A stretch of 10,995 nucleotides of DNA from NCBI GenBank assembly GCA_004377245.1, contig SOIK01000100.1, forward strand, positions 1 to 10,995, written 5' to 3'. The position numbers and the translations under genes were made by a program. Under the pieces are notes generated by a model. It searched no databases. It was not told where the DNA came from and saw nothing but the letters and a program-made list of their open reading frames with translations. Origin of the DNA: Sulfurovum sp. (lineage in GTDB: Bacteria > Campylobacterota > Campylobacteria > Campylobacterales > Sulfurovaceae). Of this stretch, positions 1 through 6,664 are shown piece by piece (positions within the stretch are counted from its first letter, which is position 1; each line of letters opens with the position of its first letter).

Positions 1-1
1 A

Positions 2-274
2 GAAGGCATAGAGGATATTGAACTGACTATGGAGTGGTTCAGTGAAAATTGGGATACCATCGTTGTACCACTCTATACAGGTGCAGCATTCTACTCTATC
101 GTCATCTCATCACTCATTTACTTTTTAATCAATCGATTATGGATTGCTTCAGTGAGAAAAGAAAAGTCTGAGAAAGATAAGAAAAGAAGAAAGCTTAAAA
201 ACAAACTATTCTCTTTTAAACCTTCCGCAGCACATTCCCATCAAGATGATGAGAGTAAGAATGATGAAAAGTAA
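2..274 (+). CDS. C-terminal part of a DUF2062-type membrane protein (5' end outside window)
   Basis: The frame is open from the first bases of the window without a stop, so the ATG at 29 is probably internal and the gene begins upstream. The visible 90 residues hold a short acidic stretch (EGIEDIEL), one long hydrophobic segment (about IVVPLYTGAAFYSIVISSLI onward) ending in RLW, and a highly charged Lys/Glu-rich cytoplasmic tail. This layout resembles the C-terminus of DUF2062 proteins, small inner-membrane proteins of unknown function that are common in Campylobacterota. The family call rests on recollection of the C-terminal pattern only, since the diagnostic N-terminal part is missing. The gene ends 14 bp from the end of the convergent mnmA, and no obvious terminator hairpin lies between them. 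Confidence 0.65.
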   Translation, partial: EGIEDIELTMEWFSENWDTIVVPLYTGAAFYSIVISSLIYFLINRLWIASVRKEKSEKDKKRRKLKNKLFSFKPSAAHSHQDDESKNDEK

Positions 275-288
275 GCAGAAATAAAAGT

Positions 289-1314
289 CTAGCAGATCAC
301 TCCACCACCAAGTAACCTATCACCGTCATAAAACGCAGCTATCTGTCCCTTGGCTAAACCAAAAACTGGTTCGTCTAGAACTACTTTGGCTCTATCACCC
401 TCTATCTTAACACTGCAAGGTACAGCATGGGTACGATAACGTACCTTTACATGGCAAGTAAAGTCTGTTAACTCTTCAAAAAGATTAAGCTGTTTCACTT
501 CAAAGGCATTCTCTTCAAGTTTTTCTCTTGTACCTACGACTATCTGATTTTTTTCCGGTTTAATAGCAAGAACATAATGTGGATCATGGGCACCGTTTAC
601 AAAGAAACCTCTGCGTTTACCGATGGTGTAGTGCATGTAACCTTTATGTGTACCTACCACATTGCCTTCAGTATCTACCGTTTCACCCGGTATATCTATA
701 TTCATATGTTTAGCCAACACTTCATCATAGGTGTTTTCCACAAAACAGATCTCTGTACTCTCTTTTTGTGTCGCGAAGTCTTTGAGTACTCCTATATTTG
801 CAGCATAGGCTTTGACATCCTCTTTTACCCACGTAGCAAGAGGAAAGAGAAGTCTGGGTAAAACTTCTTTTTTTACTTCACAGAGAAAATAACTCTGATC
901 TTTGCTCGGATCATCTGCCATATAGAAAAATTCACCATCACAACGCACATAATGCCCTGTAGCAACATATTCTGCACCAATGCTATCGGCGAACTCGATC
1001 ATCTTTCCAAACTTGATGGTTCTGTTGCACATCACACAGGGGTTAGGAGTAAGTCCTGCTTTATAACTCTCTACGAAGTAACTATAGACCTCTTTGTCAA
1101 ACGCTTCACTCAAGTCGAGAAAATGTACTTTAATGCCCAAGTAATCCCCTACGCGTTTTGCTTTAGCAAAGTTCTCTTCATGATAGCCCTCTTTATGATG
1201 AAGTTTCATATAAACACCCTCAACATCATAACCCTCTTTTTGGAGTAAAATAGCCGTAACAGTTGAGTCTACTCCGCCACTCATACCTACCAGTACTTTT
1301 TTACGATTCGGCAT
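289..1314 (-). CDS. mnmA: tRNA-specific 2-thiouridylase MnmA
   Basis: MnmA transfers sulfur to C2 of the wobble uridine (U34) of Lys, Glu and Gln tRNAs after ATP-dependent adenylation. The 341-residue protein is close to full family length. The N-terminal PP-loop motif SGGVDS is at residues 12-17. The family signature NPCVMCN is at 91-97, followed by IKFG. The DQSYFL motif is at 139-144. A second catalytic cysteine lies in STEICFV (C190). By alignment from memory, C96 and C190 match E. coli C102 and C199. C93 stands where E. coli has Asp99, giving a CxxC...C arrangement. IGKRRG in the C-terminal half is also conserved. The ATG at 1314 has GAGG six bases upstream. It is separated by 86 bp from the end of the SpoA-like gene on the same strand, so it may have its own promoter. 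Confidence 0.96.
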   Translation of the reverse strand: MPNRKKVLVGMSGGVDSTVTAILLQKEGYDVEGVYMKLHHKEGYHEENFAKAKRVGDYLGIKVHFLDLSEAFDKEVYSYFVESYKAGLTPNPCVMCNRTIKFGKMIEFADSIGAEYVATGHYVRCDGEFFYMADDPSKDQSYFLCEVKKEVLPRLLFPLATWVKEDVKAYAANIGVLKDFATQKESTEICFVENTYDEVLAKHMNIDIPGETVDTEGNVVGTHKGYMHYTIGKRRGFFVNGAHDPHYVLAIKPEKNQIVVGTREKLEENAFEVKQLNLFEELTDFTCHVKVRYRTHAVPCSVKIEGDRAKVVLDEPVFGLAKGQIAAFYDGDRLLGGGVIC

Positions 1315-1341
1315 TTAGTGCCTCACTGTACTGAATTTCAC

Positions 1342-1362
1342 ACAAATCATTTAGTGATTTGT
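1342..1362. other. small AT-rich hairpin upstream of mnmA
   Basis: An 8-bp perfect inverted repeat (ACAAATCA / TGATTTGT) with a 5-base loop sits in the 86-bp gap between mnmA and the upstream SpoA-like gene. It would lie in the 5' leader of mnmA or in the 3' trailer of the flhF operon. No U tract follows on either strand and the stem is AT-rich, so it is not a typical intrinsic terminator. A weak -10-like TTAAAAT lies just beyond it (around 1370-1376 on the minus strand), but no convincing -35 was found. The function is unknown. Confidence 0.35.
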
Positions 1363-1400
1363 TGCATTGCATTTTAACGCTTATAATTCTTGTCTTCATT

Positions 1401-1871
1401 TTACGTAACCTCATCTATCTGTACAGCTATCTCTTCATCCACGTTGACTAAAGAGCCTTTTGCTATATTTTTCCCATCTACAAGAAGTTTCACTTCATGT
1501 AGATTCAGCTGTGCTATTTCTATCTTGTGACCTACTTCCAGTTTTCTACTTTGAAGCACTCCAAAAGAGAATTTTACTATTTGATATTTTTTACTATCAG
1601 TCTGCTTCATCGTGCTTTTATTACGATGTATGATTTTTACTTTACTACTATTCCCACTCTCATTCAGCACAACATTTGCAGAGATGTTTCCCTCTTCCAG
1701 AAGTATCATTTCCAGACTAGGCAGCCCTAAAAGAAACAGATCTCCCGAAGCAAGTTTTTTTAAGGCATTTTTCTTCACTAGAATGGGAGAAAGTGCCAGC
1801 TCATACTCAGGATAAAGTTTATGCTTTTGCATCATCTTTTCTAAGTGAACTGCTTGCGTTTCACCCTTCAT
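1401..1871 (-). CDS. putative SpoA (FliN/FliM C-terminal-like) domain protein
   Basis: This 156-residue protein has no signal peptide and no membrane segment. Residues about 111-155 (LEVGHKIEIAQL, then VKLLVDGKNIAKGSL, then VDEEIAVQIDEV) follow the pattern of the SpoA fold of FliN. That pattern is an L-x-x-G-D/H-x-I-x-L segment, then a V-N/D-G-x-x-I-A-x-G turn and a final V-x-I-x-x-I strand. Residues about 37-70 (LKKLASGDLFLLG, then LEMILLEEGNISANVVL) look like a second, more divergent SpoA-like half. FliN, FliM and FliY SpoA domains build the flagellar C-ring, and HrcQ/SctQ does so in type III secretion. The start ATG overlaps the last 11 bases of flhF, so the two genes are translationally coupled. 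In relatives flhG, fliA, fliM and fliY follow flhF, so this could be a C-ring component or a degenerate or repurposed remnant. The gene call is firm, and the domain assignment is pattern-based. Confidence 0.8.
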   Translation of the reverse strand: MKGETQAVHLEKMMQKHKLYPEYELALSPILVKKNALKKLASGDLFLLGLPSLEMILLEEGNISANVVLNESGNSSKVKIIHRNKSTMKQTDSKKYQIVKFSFGVLQSRKLEVGHKIEIAQLNLHEVKLLVDGKNIAKGSLVNVDEEIAVQIDEVT

Positions 1872-2961
1872 CTATATCACCAATAAAACGTTCCAAAAGA
1901 TACTCTTTATTTGCAAGCAAAAGGTCATCTGGTACCTCTTGTCCTACAGAGAAATAACTCATAGGAAGTTTATAGAGTAACATAAAATTCAATAGTGTTC
2001 CAAAGTGCTTCGTCTCATCAAACTTACTGATGATCACAGAGTCAAGATTTAAAAAAGAAAAGTTTTTATATATATCTTCCATATCTTCATATTTAACCGT
2101 TGCAGAGAGTACAAGATCAACCTCTATGTTTCTCTGAGTATCAGAATTAACAAACTCTACTGTTTTGATGAATTTTTGTGTATCATAAGGAGACATTCCA
2201 GCAGTATCTATAAGGATAACATCATAATCTATCAGCTGTTCCAACTTCTCTTTAAACTCTTTCACAGAGGAGACAGAACTATGCTCTATCTGCATGATGT
2301 CTGCATAGTGTTCAAGCTGCTCTATGGCACCCACTTTATAGCTATCAAGATTAAGCAGTGCTACCTTATACGGTCTATCTAATAAGTAGGCATAACGTGC
2401 TGCAAGCTTAGCGATAGTTGTAGTCTTGCCAACCCCCGTAGGACCTACAAGCATCATCACTTTAGGTGTACTAAGGTCTTCCTCTCTTACTTTAAGTACT
2501 TCATCTATCTCTTCGAGCAGATAAGAGACTAAAAGTGATGCGTCTTCAACCACTGCTGTACCAATAAGCGATGTAAACATTTCGTCAAGCCAACATTCTG
2601 CAATACCTTTTTTCATAAAAAGTGTTTTGACCTCTTCTATGATACTGCGAGACTCAACATTACTAGACTCGTCCAGTTCCAGCAAACCATCTTTCATCTG
2701 CTCCAGTTGTGCTTTAAGTTCACCTATCTCTTCCAGTAATGTTTCATCTTCATCACTGCTACTATTATCCATCGATAGATCACCAAAAGATTTTTCCATA
2801 AAAAGTGCTTTTGGTACAGCGATGACTACTTCAGATCGTAATACTCCATCTTCATACTTTATCTGTTTCGCAGAGACAAGAGATACCTCATTACCATACT
2901 TCTGGACTGCTTGTTCATAAGCACTTTTAGGATCTGAAGCTACAAATGTTTCGTTAATCAT
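1861..2961 (-). CDS. flhF: flagellar biosynthesis SRP-type GTPase FlhF
   Basis: FlhF is the third SRP GTPase, with Ffh and FtsY. It recruits early flagellar parts to the cell pole and sets flagellar number and site together with FlhG. The protein starts with the usual B-region (SAYEQAVQKYG...VSLVSAKQI), followed by an acidic, coiled-coil-prone linker at about 66-105. A helical N domain lies at about 106-160, and the G domain runs to the end. G-domain motifs seen are the P-loop GPTGVGKTT (173-181), LDSYKVGAIEQL (about 205-216), DTAG (252-255), SKFDE (312-316) and GQEVPDD (340-346). At 366 residues it is, from memory, roughly 90-120 residues shorter than Campylobacter and Helicobacter FlhF. The loss lies in the variable linker and not in the GTPase core. 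It starts 18 bp after folK and overlaps the SpoA-like gene at its end. flhG does not follow, which is unusual for the group. Confidence 0.93.
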   Translation of the reverse strand: MINETFVASDPKSAYEQAVQKYGNEVSLVSAKQIKYEDGVLRSEVVIAVPKALFMEKSFGDLSMDNSSSDEDETLLEEIGELKAQLEQMKDGLLELDESSNVESRSIIEEVKTLFMKKGIAECWLDEMFTSLIGTAVVEDASLLVSYLLEEIDEVLKVREEDLSTPKVMMLVGPTGVGKTTTIAKLAARYAYLLDRPYKVALLNLDSYKVGAIEQLEHYADIMQIEHSSVSSVKEFKEKLEQLIDYDVILIDTAGMSPYDTQKFIKTVEFVNSDTQRNIEVDLVLSATVKYEDMEDIYKNFSFLNLDSVIISKFDETKHFGTLLNFMLLYKLPMSYFSVGQEVPDDLLLANKEYLLERFIGDIDEG

Positions 2962-2979
2962 GGATTATTACCTTTATCA

Positions 2980-3585
2980 TCATTTTCTTCTTGATAAGGA
3001 GCAAAGCCCCTCATCAATTCTTCTCACTTCTAAGGCTAAAGCCTGATGCATGGAAATCACTAAATGATTTCTCGTAAAAGCTTCGCCCTTGGCGAGAAAG
3101 ATATCTTTTTGCTTGATATATTTCAATGGAATCAAAACCGATTCTCTTTCTCTCCAACCAGGATGAGGCAAAGTTAAGCTCTTTGTATCCATTTTCACAT
3201 TTTCATAAAATATTATATCTATATCTAACGTTCTTGGTCCATCTTTAAAAAGACGCTTACGTCCAAAAACTTTCTCTACACGTAACACATATCGCAACAG
3301 TGCCTGTGGTGTCAAGTGTGTCTCCACAAGTATCAACGAGTTATAAAAATCACCTTGTTCCAAATACCCAAAAGGAGGGTTTTTTAAAATAGGTGCTATC
3401 TCAACCATATGTACAAAAGACGAACGCTTGAAATACCAAAACAGATGCTCAAAACGACGTATGACATCACCGACATTACCACCGATACCAAGTAATGCCT
3501 TATGTCCGCCACGGGGAGAAGAGACATAAGGAAAATGTCTCTTTAGTATCAAGGTGTTTTTACTGTCTAACTCTCTCTTCATCAT
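2980..3585 (-). CDS. folK: 2-amino-4-hydroxy-6-hydroxymethyldihydropteridine diphosphokinase (HPPK)
   Basis: FolK transfers pyrophosphate from ATP to 6-hydroxymethyl-7,8-dihydropterin, the step before dihydropteroate synthase in folate synthesis. Motifs seen are GIGGNVGD (33-40; usually GSNLGD), EQGDFYNS (77-83), FGRKR (107-111), the signature DGPRTLDIDI with the two Mg-binding aspartates D121 and D123, and LPHPGWRERESVLIPL (139-154). The 201 residues exceed the roughly 160 of E. coli HPPK because of an N-terminal extension of about 28 residues and a C-terminal tail. No other Met lies before residue 60 except the tandem M1-M2, so the extension appears genuine. The gene starts 9 bp after the M24 peptidase gene and is followed 18 bp later by flhF, consistent with one transcript. 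Confidence 0.95.
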   Translation of the reverse strand: MMKRELDSKNTLILKRHFPYVSSPRGGHKALLGIGGNVGDVIRRFEHLFWYFKRSSFVHMVEIAPILKNPPFGYLEQGDFYNSLILVETHLTPQALLRYVLRVEKVFGRKRLFKDGPRTLDIDIIFYENVKMDTKSLTLPHPGWRERESVLIPLKYIKQKDIFLAKGEAFTRNHLVISMHQALALEVRRIDEGLCSLSRRK

Positions 3586-3594
3586 AGCATAACT

Positions 3595-4614
3595 CTATAA
3601 GACTAGTGCTTTTCCATCTACCATGGCTACCATATCTTCAATGCGTATACCAAACTCATCTGGTATGTAAATACCAGGTTCTATAGTGTAAACCATGCCA
3701 TCTTCGATGATTGTATCTGATTTGGTTGAAATGTACGGCATCTCATGGATGTCTAACCCTACCCCATGCCCTGTAGAGTGCACATAATACTCTCCAAACC
3801 CTGCTTTAGTGATGATGTCACGCGTGAGAGCATCTACCTTTTTAGCTTTCATACCTGAACGTGCTTTGGCTATGGCATTATCATGTGCTTTAAGTACTGT
3901 ATCATAGGCTTTTTGTATCTTTTTACTTTTAAACTTTTGCTTGGTATCAAACTTAAAACCTTTTCCTGCCTCTACCGTGCGTGTACAATCTGAACAGTAA
4001 CGTTTGTATTTTAATCCCGCATCTACAAGTAAAAGGTCACCCTTCTTCAGTTTCGTTTTAGTAGGCATCGCATGAGGTTTAGCTGCATTTGCATTCACAG
4101 CTACAATAGGGTCAAAACTCAACTCATACTTTCCAAAACCACCCAAGATAGACTTTGCTGTATAGGTTAAAGCATACTCATCCTCTCCAAAACCATTTTC
4201 ACTAAACTCTTTAGCCAATGCCTTAAAGGCTTTAGCTCCAAGCTTCACAGCTTTCGCTAAAATTTTCAACTCTTCATCACTTTTAATGATACGCTTTTTA
4301 TGTGAAAAATCTAACTCTGGTTTAAAAGTGACTTTACATTGCGAAGTTACTTTCTCAAACCCTGCTACTGACCACTCTTTAGGATCAAAAACAACTTTTT
4401 TGACTTTGGCTTTTTTGAGTAACTTTACAGCGCTTCCATAAAGGTCACCATCTATCACTACATTTGCACCCTTTACATTCTGCTGGGCATCAATGGTATA
4501 GCGACTATCGGTGATAAAAAATGCTTCAGCGCCTAAAGAGAGATAAAGTGCATTATCACAACTGTATCCACATTCATAGTAAATAGCATTTTCATCTTTG
4601 AGCATGTAGTTCAT
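3595..4614 (-). CDS. pepP: M24 family metallopeptidase, aminopeptidase P-like (Xaa-Pro)
   Basis: This is predicted to be a cytosolic dinuclear-metal peptidase that removes N-terminal residues preceding proline. The N-terminal creatinase-type domain (1 to about 105, with ITDSRYT at 34-40) precedes the pita-bread catalytic domain. All five expected metal ligands are visible: D198 (VDAG), D209 (SDCTRT), H283 (STGHGVG), E312 (IEPGIY) and E326 (RIED). H181 in KPHAMP matches the family's substrate-site histidine. The length of 339 residues is typical of the short epsilonproteobacterial form rather than the roughly 440-residue E. coli PepP. The ATG at 4614 has AAAGG six bases upstream. Between it and aroQ lies a palindromic repeat. 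The position between aroQ and folK matches the remembered H. pylori order. Exact substrate preference (Xaa-Pro aminopeptidase versus prolidase) cannot be decided here. Confidence 0.92.
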   Translation of the reverse strand: MNYMLKDENAIYYECGYSCDNALYLSLGAEAFFITDSRYTIDAQQNVKGANVVIDGDLYGSAVKLLKKAKVKKVVFDPKEWSVAGFEKVTSQCKVTFKPELDFSHKKRIIKSDEELKILAKAVKLGAKAFKALAKEFSENGFGEDEYALTYTAKSILGGFGKYELSFDPIVAVNANAAKPHAMPTKTKLKKGDLLLVDAGLKYKRYCSDCTRTVEAGKGFKFDTKQKFKSKKIQKAYDTVLKAHDNAIAKARSGMKAKKVDALTRDIITKAGFGEYYVHSTGHGVGLDIHEMPYISTKSDTIIEDGMVYTIEPGIYIPDEFGIRIEDMVAMVDGKALVL

Positions 4615-4635
4615 TTAGAGCCTTTGAAAAGTATC

Positions 4636-4742
4636 CGTCATCCTCGTGCTTGACACGGGGATCCAAAACTCAATAAATAGTGAATGTTGAATATTCTCTG
4701 CGGTTTAGATTCTAGATTCCCGGGTCAAGCCCGAGAATGACG
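4636..4742. repeat. intergenic palindromic repeat, copy A
   Basis: A 107-bp inverted repeat fills nearly all of the space between aroQ and the M24 peptidase gene. The outer arms (4636-4663 and 4715-4742) pair at 24 of 28 positions. Each arm is itself a small hairpin around a CTTGA or TCAAG loop. In the left arm CGTG (4645-4648) pairs with CACG (4654-4657), and the stem can extend to 7 bp with one G-U pair. In the right arm CGGG pairs with CCCG. The unit starts 11 bp after the aroQ stop and ends 21 bp before the peptidase start. It belongs to the widespread class of dispersed repeats that read GTCATyCTCGGGCTTGACCC. It might act in mRNA processing or termination between aroQ and pepP, but that is inference. 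Confidence 0.85.
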
Positions 4743-4753
4743 AAGAAGGGGTT

Positions 4754-5230
4754 TTATTTCGCTTGTGCTTTTGCCTGTGATTGTTTCATCGCTGTTACTT
4801 CAGAAAGTATCTGTGTCATACCAACCATTGCCAAGTGGTAACCAAATGGTCCCATACCTATGATCTGACCTGCACATACAGGTGCTGTAAGTGACTTATG
4901 TCTAAACTCTTCTCTTTGGTGAATATTTGAAAGGTGTACTTCAAGTGTTGGAAGTTGGACTGCAGCGATAGCATCACGAATAGCAATAGATGTATGCGTA
5001 TAAGCCGCCGGATTAATGATGATACCATCAGCATCACCGATACACTCTTGGATACGATCAACGATCTCACCCTCTAAGTTACTTTGAAAAAACTCGATCT
5101 CAAGTTTATTTTGATCAGCAAATGATTTCATTTGTGAATGGATATCTTCTAATTTCATTGGACCATAGATATTTTGTTCTCTAATTCCTAGCATATTTAG
5201 GTTTGGACCTTGAATTACTACTATTTTCAT
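4754..5230 (-). CDS. aroQ: 3-dehydroquinate dehydratase, type II
   Basis: AroQ converts 3-dehydroquinate to 3-dehydroshikimate in the shikimate pathway by trans (enolate) elimination and forms a dodecamer. The 158-residue length is typical, with an extra Gln/Lys/Ala-rich tail of about 10 residues. Catalytic elements seen are [11 protein letters not shown] with R17 and IYG with the Tyr base Y22. Next come [14 protein letters not shown] (47-60), the [10 protein letters not shown] substrate loop with N73 and H79, EVHLSN with H99, and REEFRHKS with R110. AAGG lies seven bases upstream of the ATG. The gene starts the minus-strand run and is divergent from mqnX. It is flanked on both sides by copies of the same palindromic repeat. 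Confidence 0.97.
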   Translation of the reverse strand: MKIVVIQGPNLNMLGIREQNIYGPMKLEDIHSQMKSFADQNKLEIEFFQSNLEGEIVDRIQECIGDADGIIINPAAYTHTSIAIRDAIAAVQLPTLEVHLSNIHQREEFRHKSLTAPVCAGQIIGMGPFGYHLAMVGMTQILSEVTAMKQSQAKAQAK

Positions 5231-5272
5231 CTAACTACCTTGTATGTTAATTTTAGGTATTATTTTATCGAA

Positions 5273-5300
5273 ATAGTATTAGAACCCTCTGATAAATCAA
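5273..5300 (-). promoter_or_regulatory. possible sigma-70 promoter of aroQ
   Basis: On the minus strand TTGATT (5300-5295) is followed after a 16-bp spacer by TACTAT (5278-5273), placing transcription start roughly 35-40 bases before the aroQ ATG. Matches to the consensus are moderate (4 of 6 in the -35, 5 of 6 in the -10). It would drive aroQ and probably pepP-folK-flhF. This is judged by eye only. Campylobacterota promoters often lack a clear -35, so the -10 is the more meaningful part. Confidence 0.35.
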
Positions 5301-5307
5301 TAATATT

Positions 5308-5408
5308 CGTCATCCTCGGGCTTGACCCGGAGATCCACAATTGGAATTATATGCCAGTTATTGATTCCCGTCTGCCTGTAGGAAATACCCTGGGTACAAG
5401 CACGAAGA
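5308..5408. repeat. intergenic palindromic repeat, copy B (degenerate right arm)
   Basis: The left arm (5308-5336) matches the left arm of the copy beyond aroQ except for three bases. Two of these, G5319 and C5327, lie opposite each other in the hairpin CGGG-CTTGA-CCCG, where the other copy has T and A, so pairing is kept. The right half is not a clean complement. It starts with a GATTCCCG (5363-5370) as expected, but continues with CTGCCTGTAGGAAA. It then has a decayed second arm-like segment (CCTGGGTACAAGCACGAAG). This suggests a mosaic or decayed copy. It sits in the 219-bp divergent region between aroQ and mqnX. Confidence 0.75.
5322..5350 (+). promoter_or_regulatory. possible mqnX promoter partly inside the repeat
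   Basis: TTGACC (5322-5327) in the repeat's hairpin is followed after 17 bp by AATTAT (5345-5350), oriented toward mqnX. The -35 matches at 5 of 6 positions and the -10 at 4 of 6. The leader to the mqnX start would be about 90 bases. This is a weak, by-eye call. It is given because no better promoter was seen in the remaining space before mqnX. Confidence 0.22.
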
Positions 5409-5449
5409 AGAGAGGATAAAAAAGAGAAACTAATGCACAAAGGATTTAT

Positions 5450-6664
5450 ATGAAAATATTAGTAGCTGACTACATCTATACTCCTAACGGTTTTGTAGAG
5501 AATCAAGCAGTAGCATTTGATGATCTCATAAGAGAGATAAATACACTGGAAACTTTACTGAAAAACCATCCCCAAGCAGAACTGATCAGAACGGAGCCAC
5601 ACTCTGTCATCTACCCTGGTTTCATCAACACACATGTACACCTAGAATTCTCAGCAAACAAAACTTCATTAGAATATGGCTCATTCATGCCTTGGCTTGA
5701 CTCGGTCATAGAGCATCGTGATGACCTTATGGGTGCCTGTAATAATGCCATCATGCAAAGAGAGTGTGAAGAGATGATGTATTCAGGTATCACCACATTT
5801 GGGGCCATCTCTAGTTTTGGTAATGAACTTGAAGTATGTGAGAAAACCCCTCAACGTGTTGTTTTCTTTAATGAGCTCATCGGTTCCAATGCGATATATG
5901 CCGATATGCTTTATGGTGATTTCATGGAGAGGGTCAAAGCATCACAAAGTTGTAAGCCAAGCTCTCACATCACCCCTGCTGTGGCGATACACTCTCCCTA
6001 TTCTGTGCATCCTATCATTTTACAAAAAGCTATCAATATAGCTAAGCAAAATAAACTCCCACTCTCTGCTCATTTTTTAGAGTCCCAAGCAGAACGAGAA
6101 TGGCTTGTATCAGGTTCAGGAGAGTTAAAAAGCTTTTTTGAAAAGTACTTCAACACTTCTACTCCTGTCACAAATATAAAAGAATTCATGCACGCGTTTG
6201 ACACCTACCCTACACACTTTACACACTGTGTACAAGCAACAAAAGAGGAGTTGAAGCACTTAACCGACAAAGGACATTCCATCGCCCACTGTCCACGTTC
6301 CAACCGTTATTTAGGCTGTGGAAGACTTAAGATAGAAGAACTTGACCTTCCTTTCTCTGTAGCCACCGATGGACTAAGTTCAAATGACTCTCTAAGTATC
6401 TTTGATGAACTTAGAGCCGCACTGATGTTGCATAATGATATACCTATCCAAGACTTAGCCACACAACTTTTACAAACAGTCACTGAAGATGCAGCAGAGA
6501 TACTTCACCTTAACTGTGGTAAGATAGAAGCAGACAGATGGGCTGACTTTGCCGTAGTAACACTACCTGAAGCACCCAAAAGAGAGGAAGAGATAGCCCT
6601 TTGGTCTATTTTATATACGAAACAGGTATCAGAAGTTTATATTGAAGGAGAAAAATATGTTTAG
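5450..6664 (+). CDS. mqnX: amidohydrolase, 6-aminodeoxyfutalosine deaminase type
   Basis: This is a predicted cytosolic metal-dependent deaminase converting 6-amino-6-deoxyfutalosine to futalosine in the futalosine route to menaquinone. The protein has the amidohydrolase-superfamily layout, with a short N-terminal beta segment, a TIM barrel and a C-terminal beta segment. Metal and catalytic residues seen are H62 and H64 (THVHLEF), H208 with E211 (SAHFLESQAE), and D307 (ATDGLSSNDS). H181 (AIHSPYS) and the H280-CPRSN segment match the cytosine/adenosine-type deaminases of the ATZ/TRZ group. Length is 404 residues. AAAGGA lies five bases before the ATG. The gene is divergent from aroQ and overlaps sppA by 8 bases. 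The same neighbours occur in C. jejuni (aroQ, then this gene, then sppA, from memory). The substrate is inferred from family and phylum; a related purine or S-adenosylhomocysteine deaminase is the alternative. Confidence 0.88.
   Translation: MKILVADYIYTPNGFVENQAVAFDDLIREINTLETLLKNHPQAELIRTEPHSVIYPGFINTHVHLEFSANKTSLEYGSFMPWLDSVIEHRDDLMGACNNAIMQRECEEMMYSGITTFGAISSFGNELEVCEKTPQRVVFFNELIGSNAIYADMLYGDFMERVKASQSCKPSSHITPAVAIHSPYSVHPIILQKAINIAKQNKLPLSAHFLESQAEREWLVSGSGELKSFFEKYFNTSTPVTNIKEFMHAFDTYPTHFTHCVQATKEELKHLTDKGHSIAHCPRSNRYLGCGRLKIEELDLPFSVATDGLSSNDSLSIFDELRAALMLHNDIPIQDLATQLLQTVTEDAAEILHLNCGKIEADRWADFAVVTLPEAPKREEEIALWSILYTKQVSEVYIEGEKYV
6645..6650 (+). promoter_or_regulatory. ribosome binding site that sets the sppA start
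   Basis: AAGGAG lies six bases before the ATG at 6657. An earlier in-frame TTG at 6642 overlaps this site and has no good Shine-Dalgarno of its own, so the ATG at 6657 is preferred. The ATG overlaps the mqnX stop (ATGTTTAG), which suggests translational coupling. Confidence 0.75.

Noticed and set aside
577..1248. plus-strand open frames opposite mnmA
   Set aside because: They lie antisense to conserved MnmA motifs and have Cys/Phe/Ile-rich compositions typical of shadow frames.
1342..1362. hairpin before mnmA as an intrinsic terminator
   Set aside because: The stem is AT-rich and no T run follows on either strand, so it is kept only as an unassigned hairpin.
4650..4679. TTGACA in repeat copy A as a plus-strand promoter
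   Set aside because: The -35 is perfect, but the hexamers at the right distance match the -10 consensus at only 3 of 6 positions, and no plus-strand gene follows.
5210..5419. 69-residue open frame in the aroQ/mqnX gap with VILGLDPEIH
   Set aside because: It is the translation of the palindromic repeat. This peptide pattern is a known by-product of such repeats, and there is no ribosome binding site or family match.
6642..6656. TTG start giving a 289-residue SppA
   Set aside because: It overlaps the Shine-Dalgarno AAGGAG that serves the ATG at 6657 and has no site of its own.
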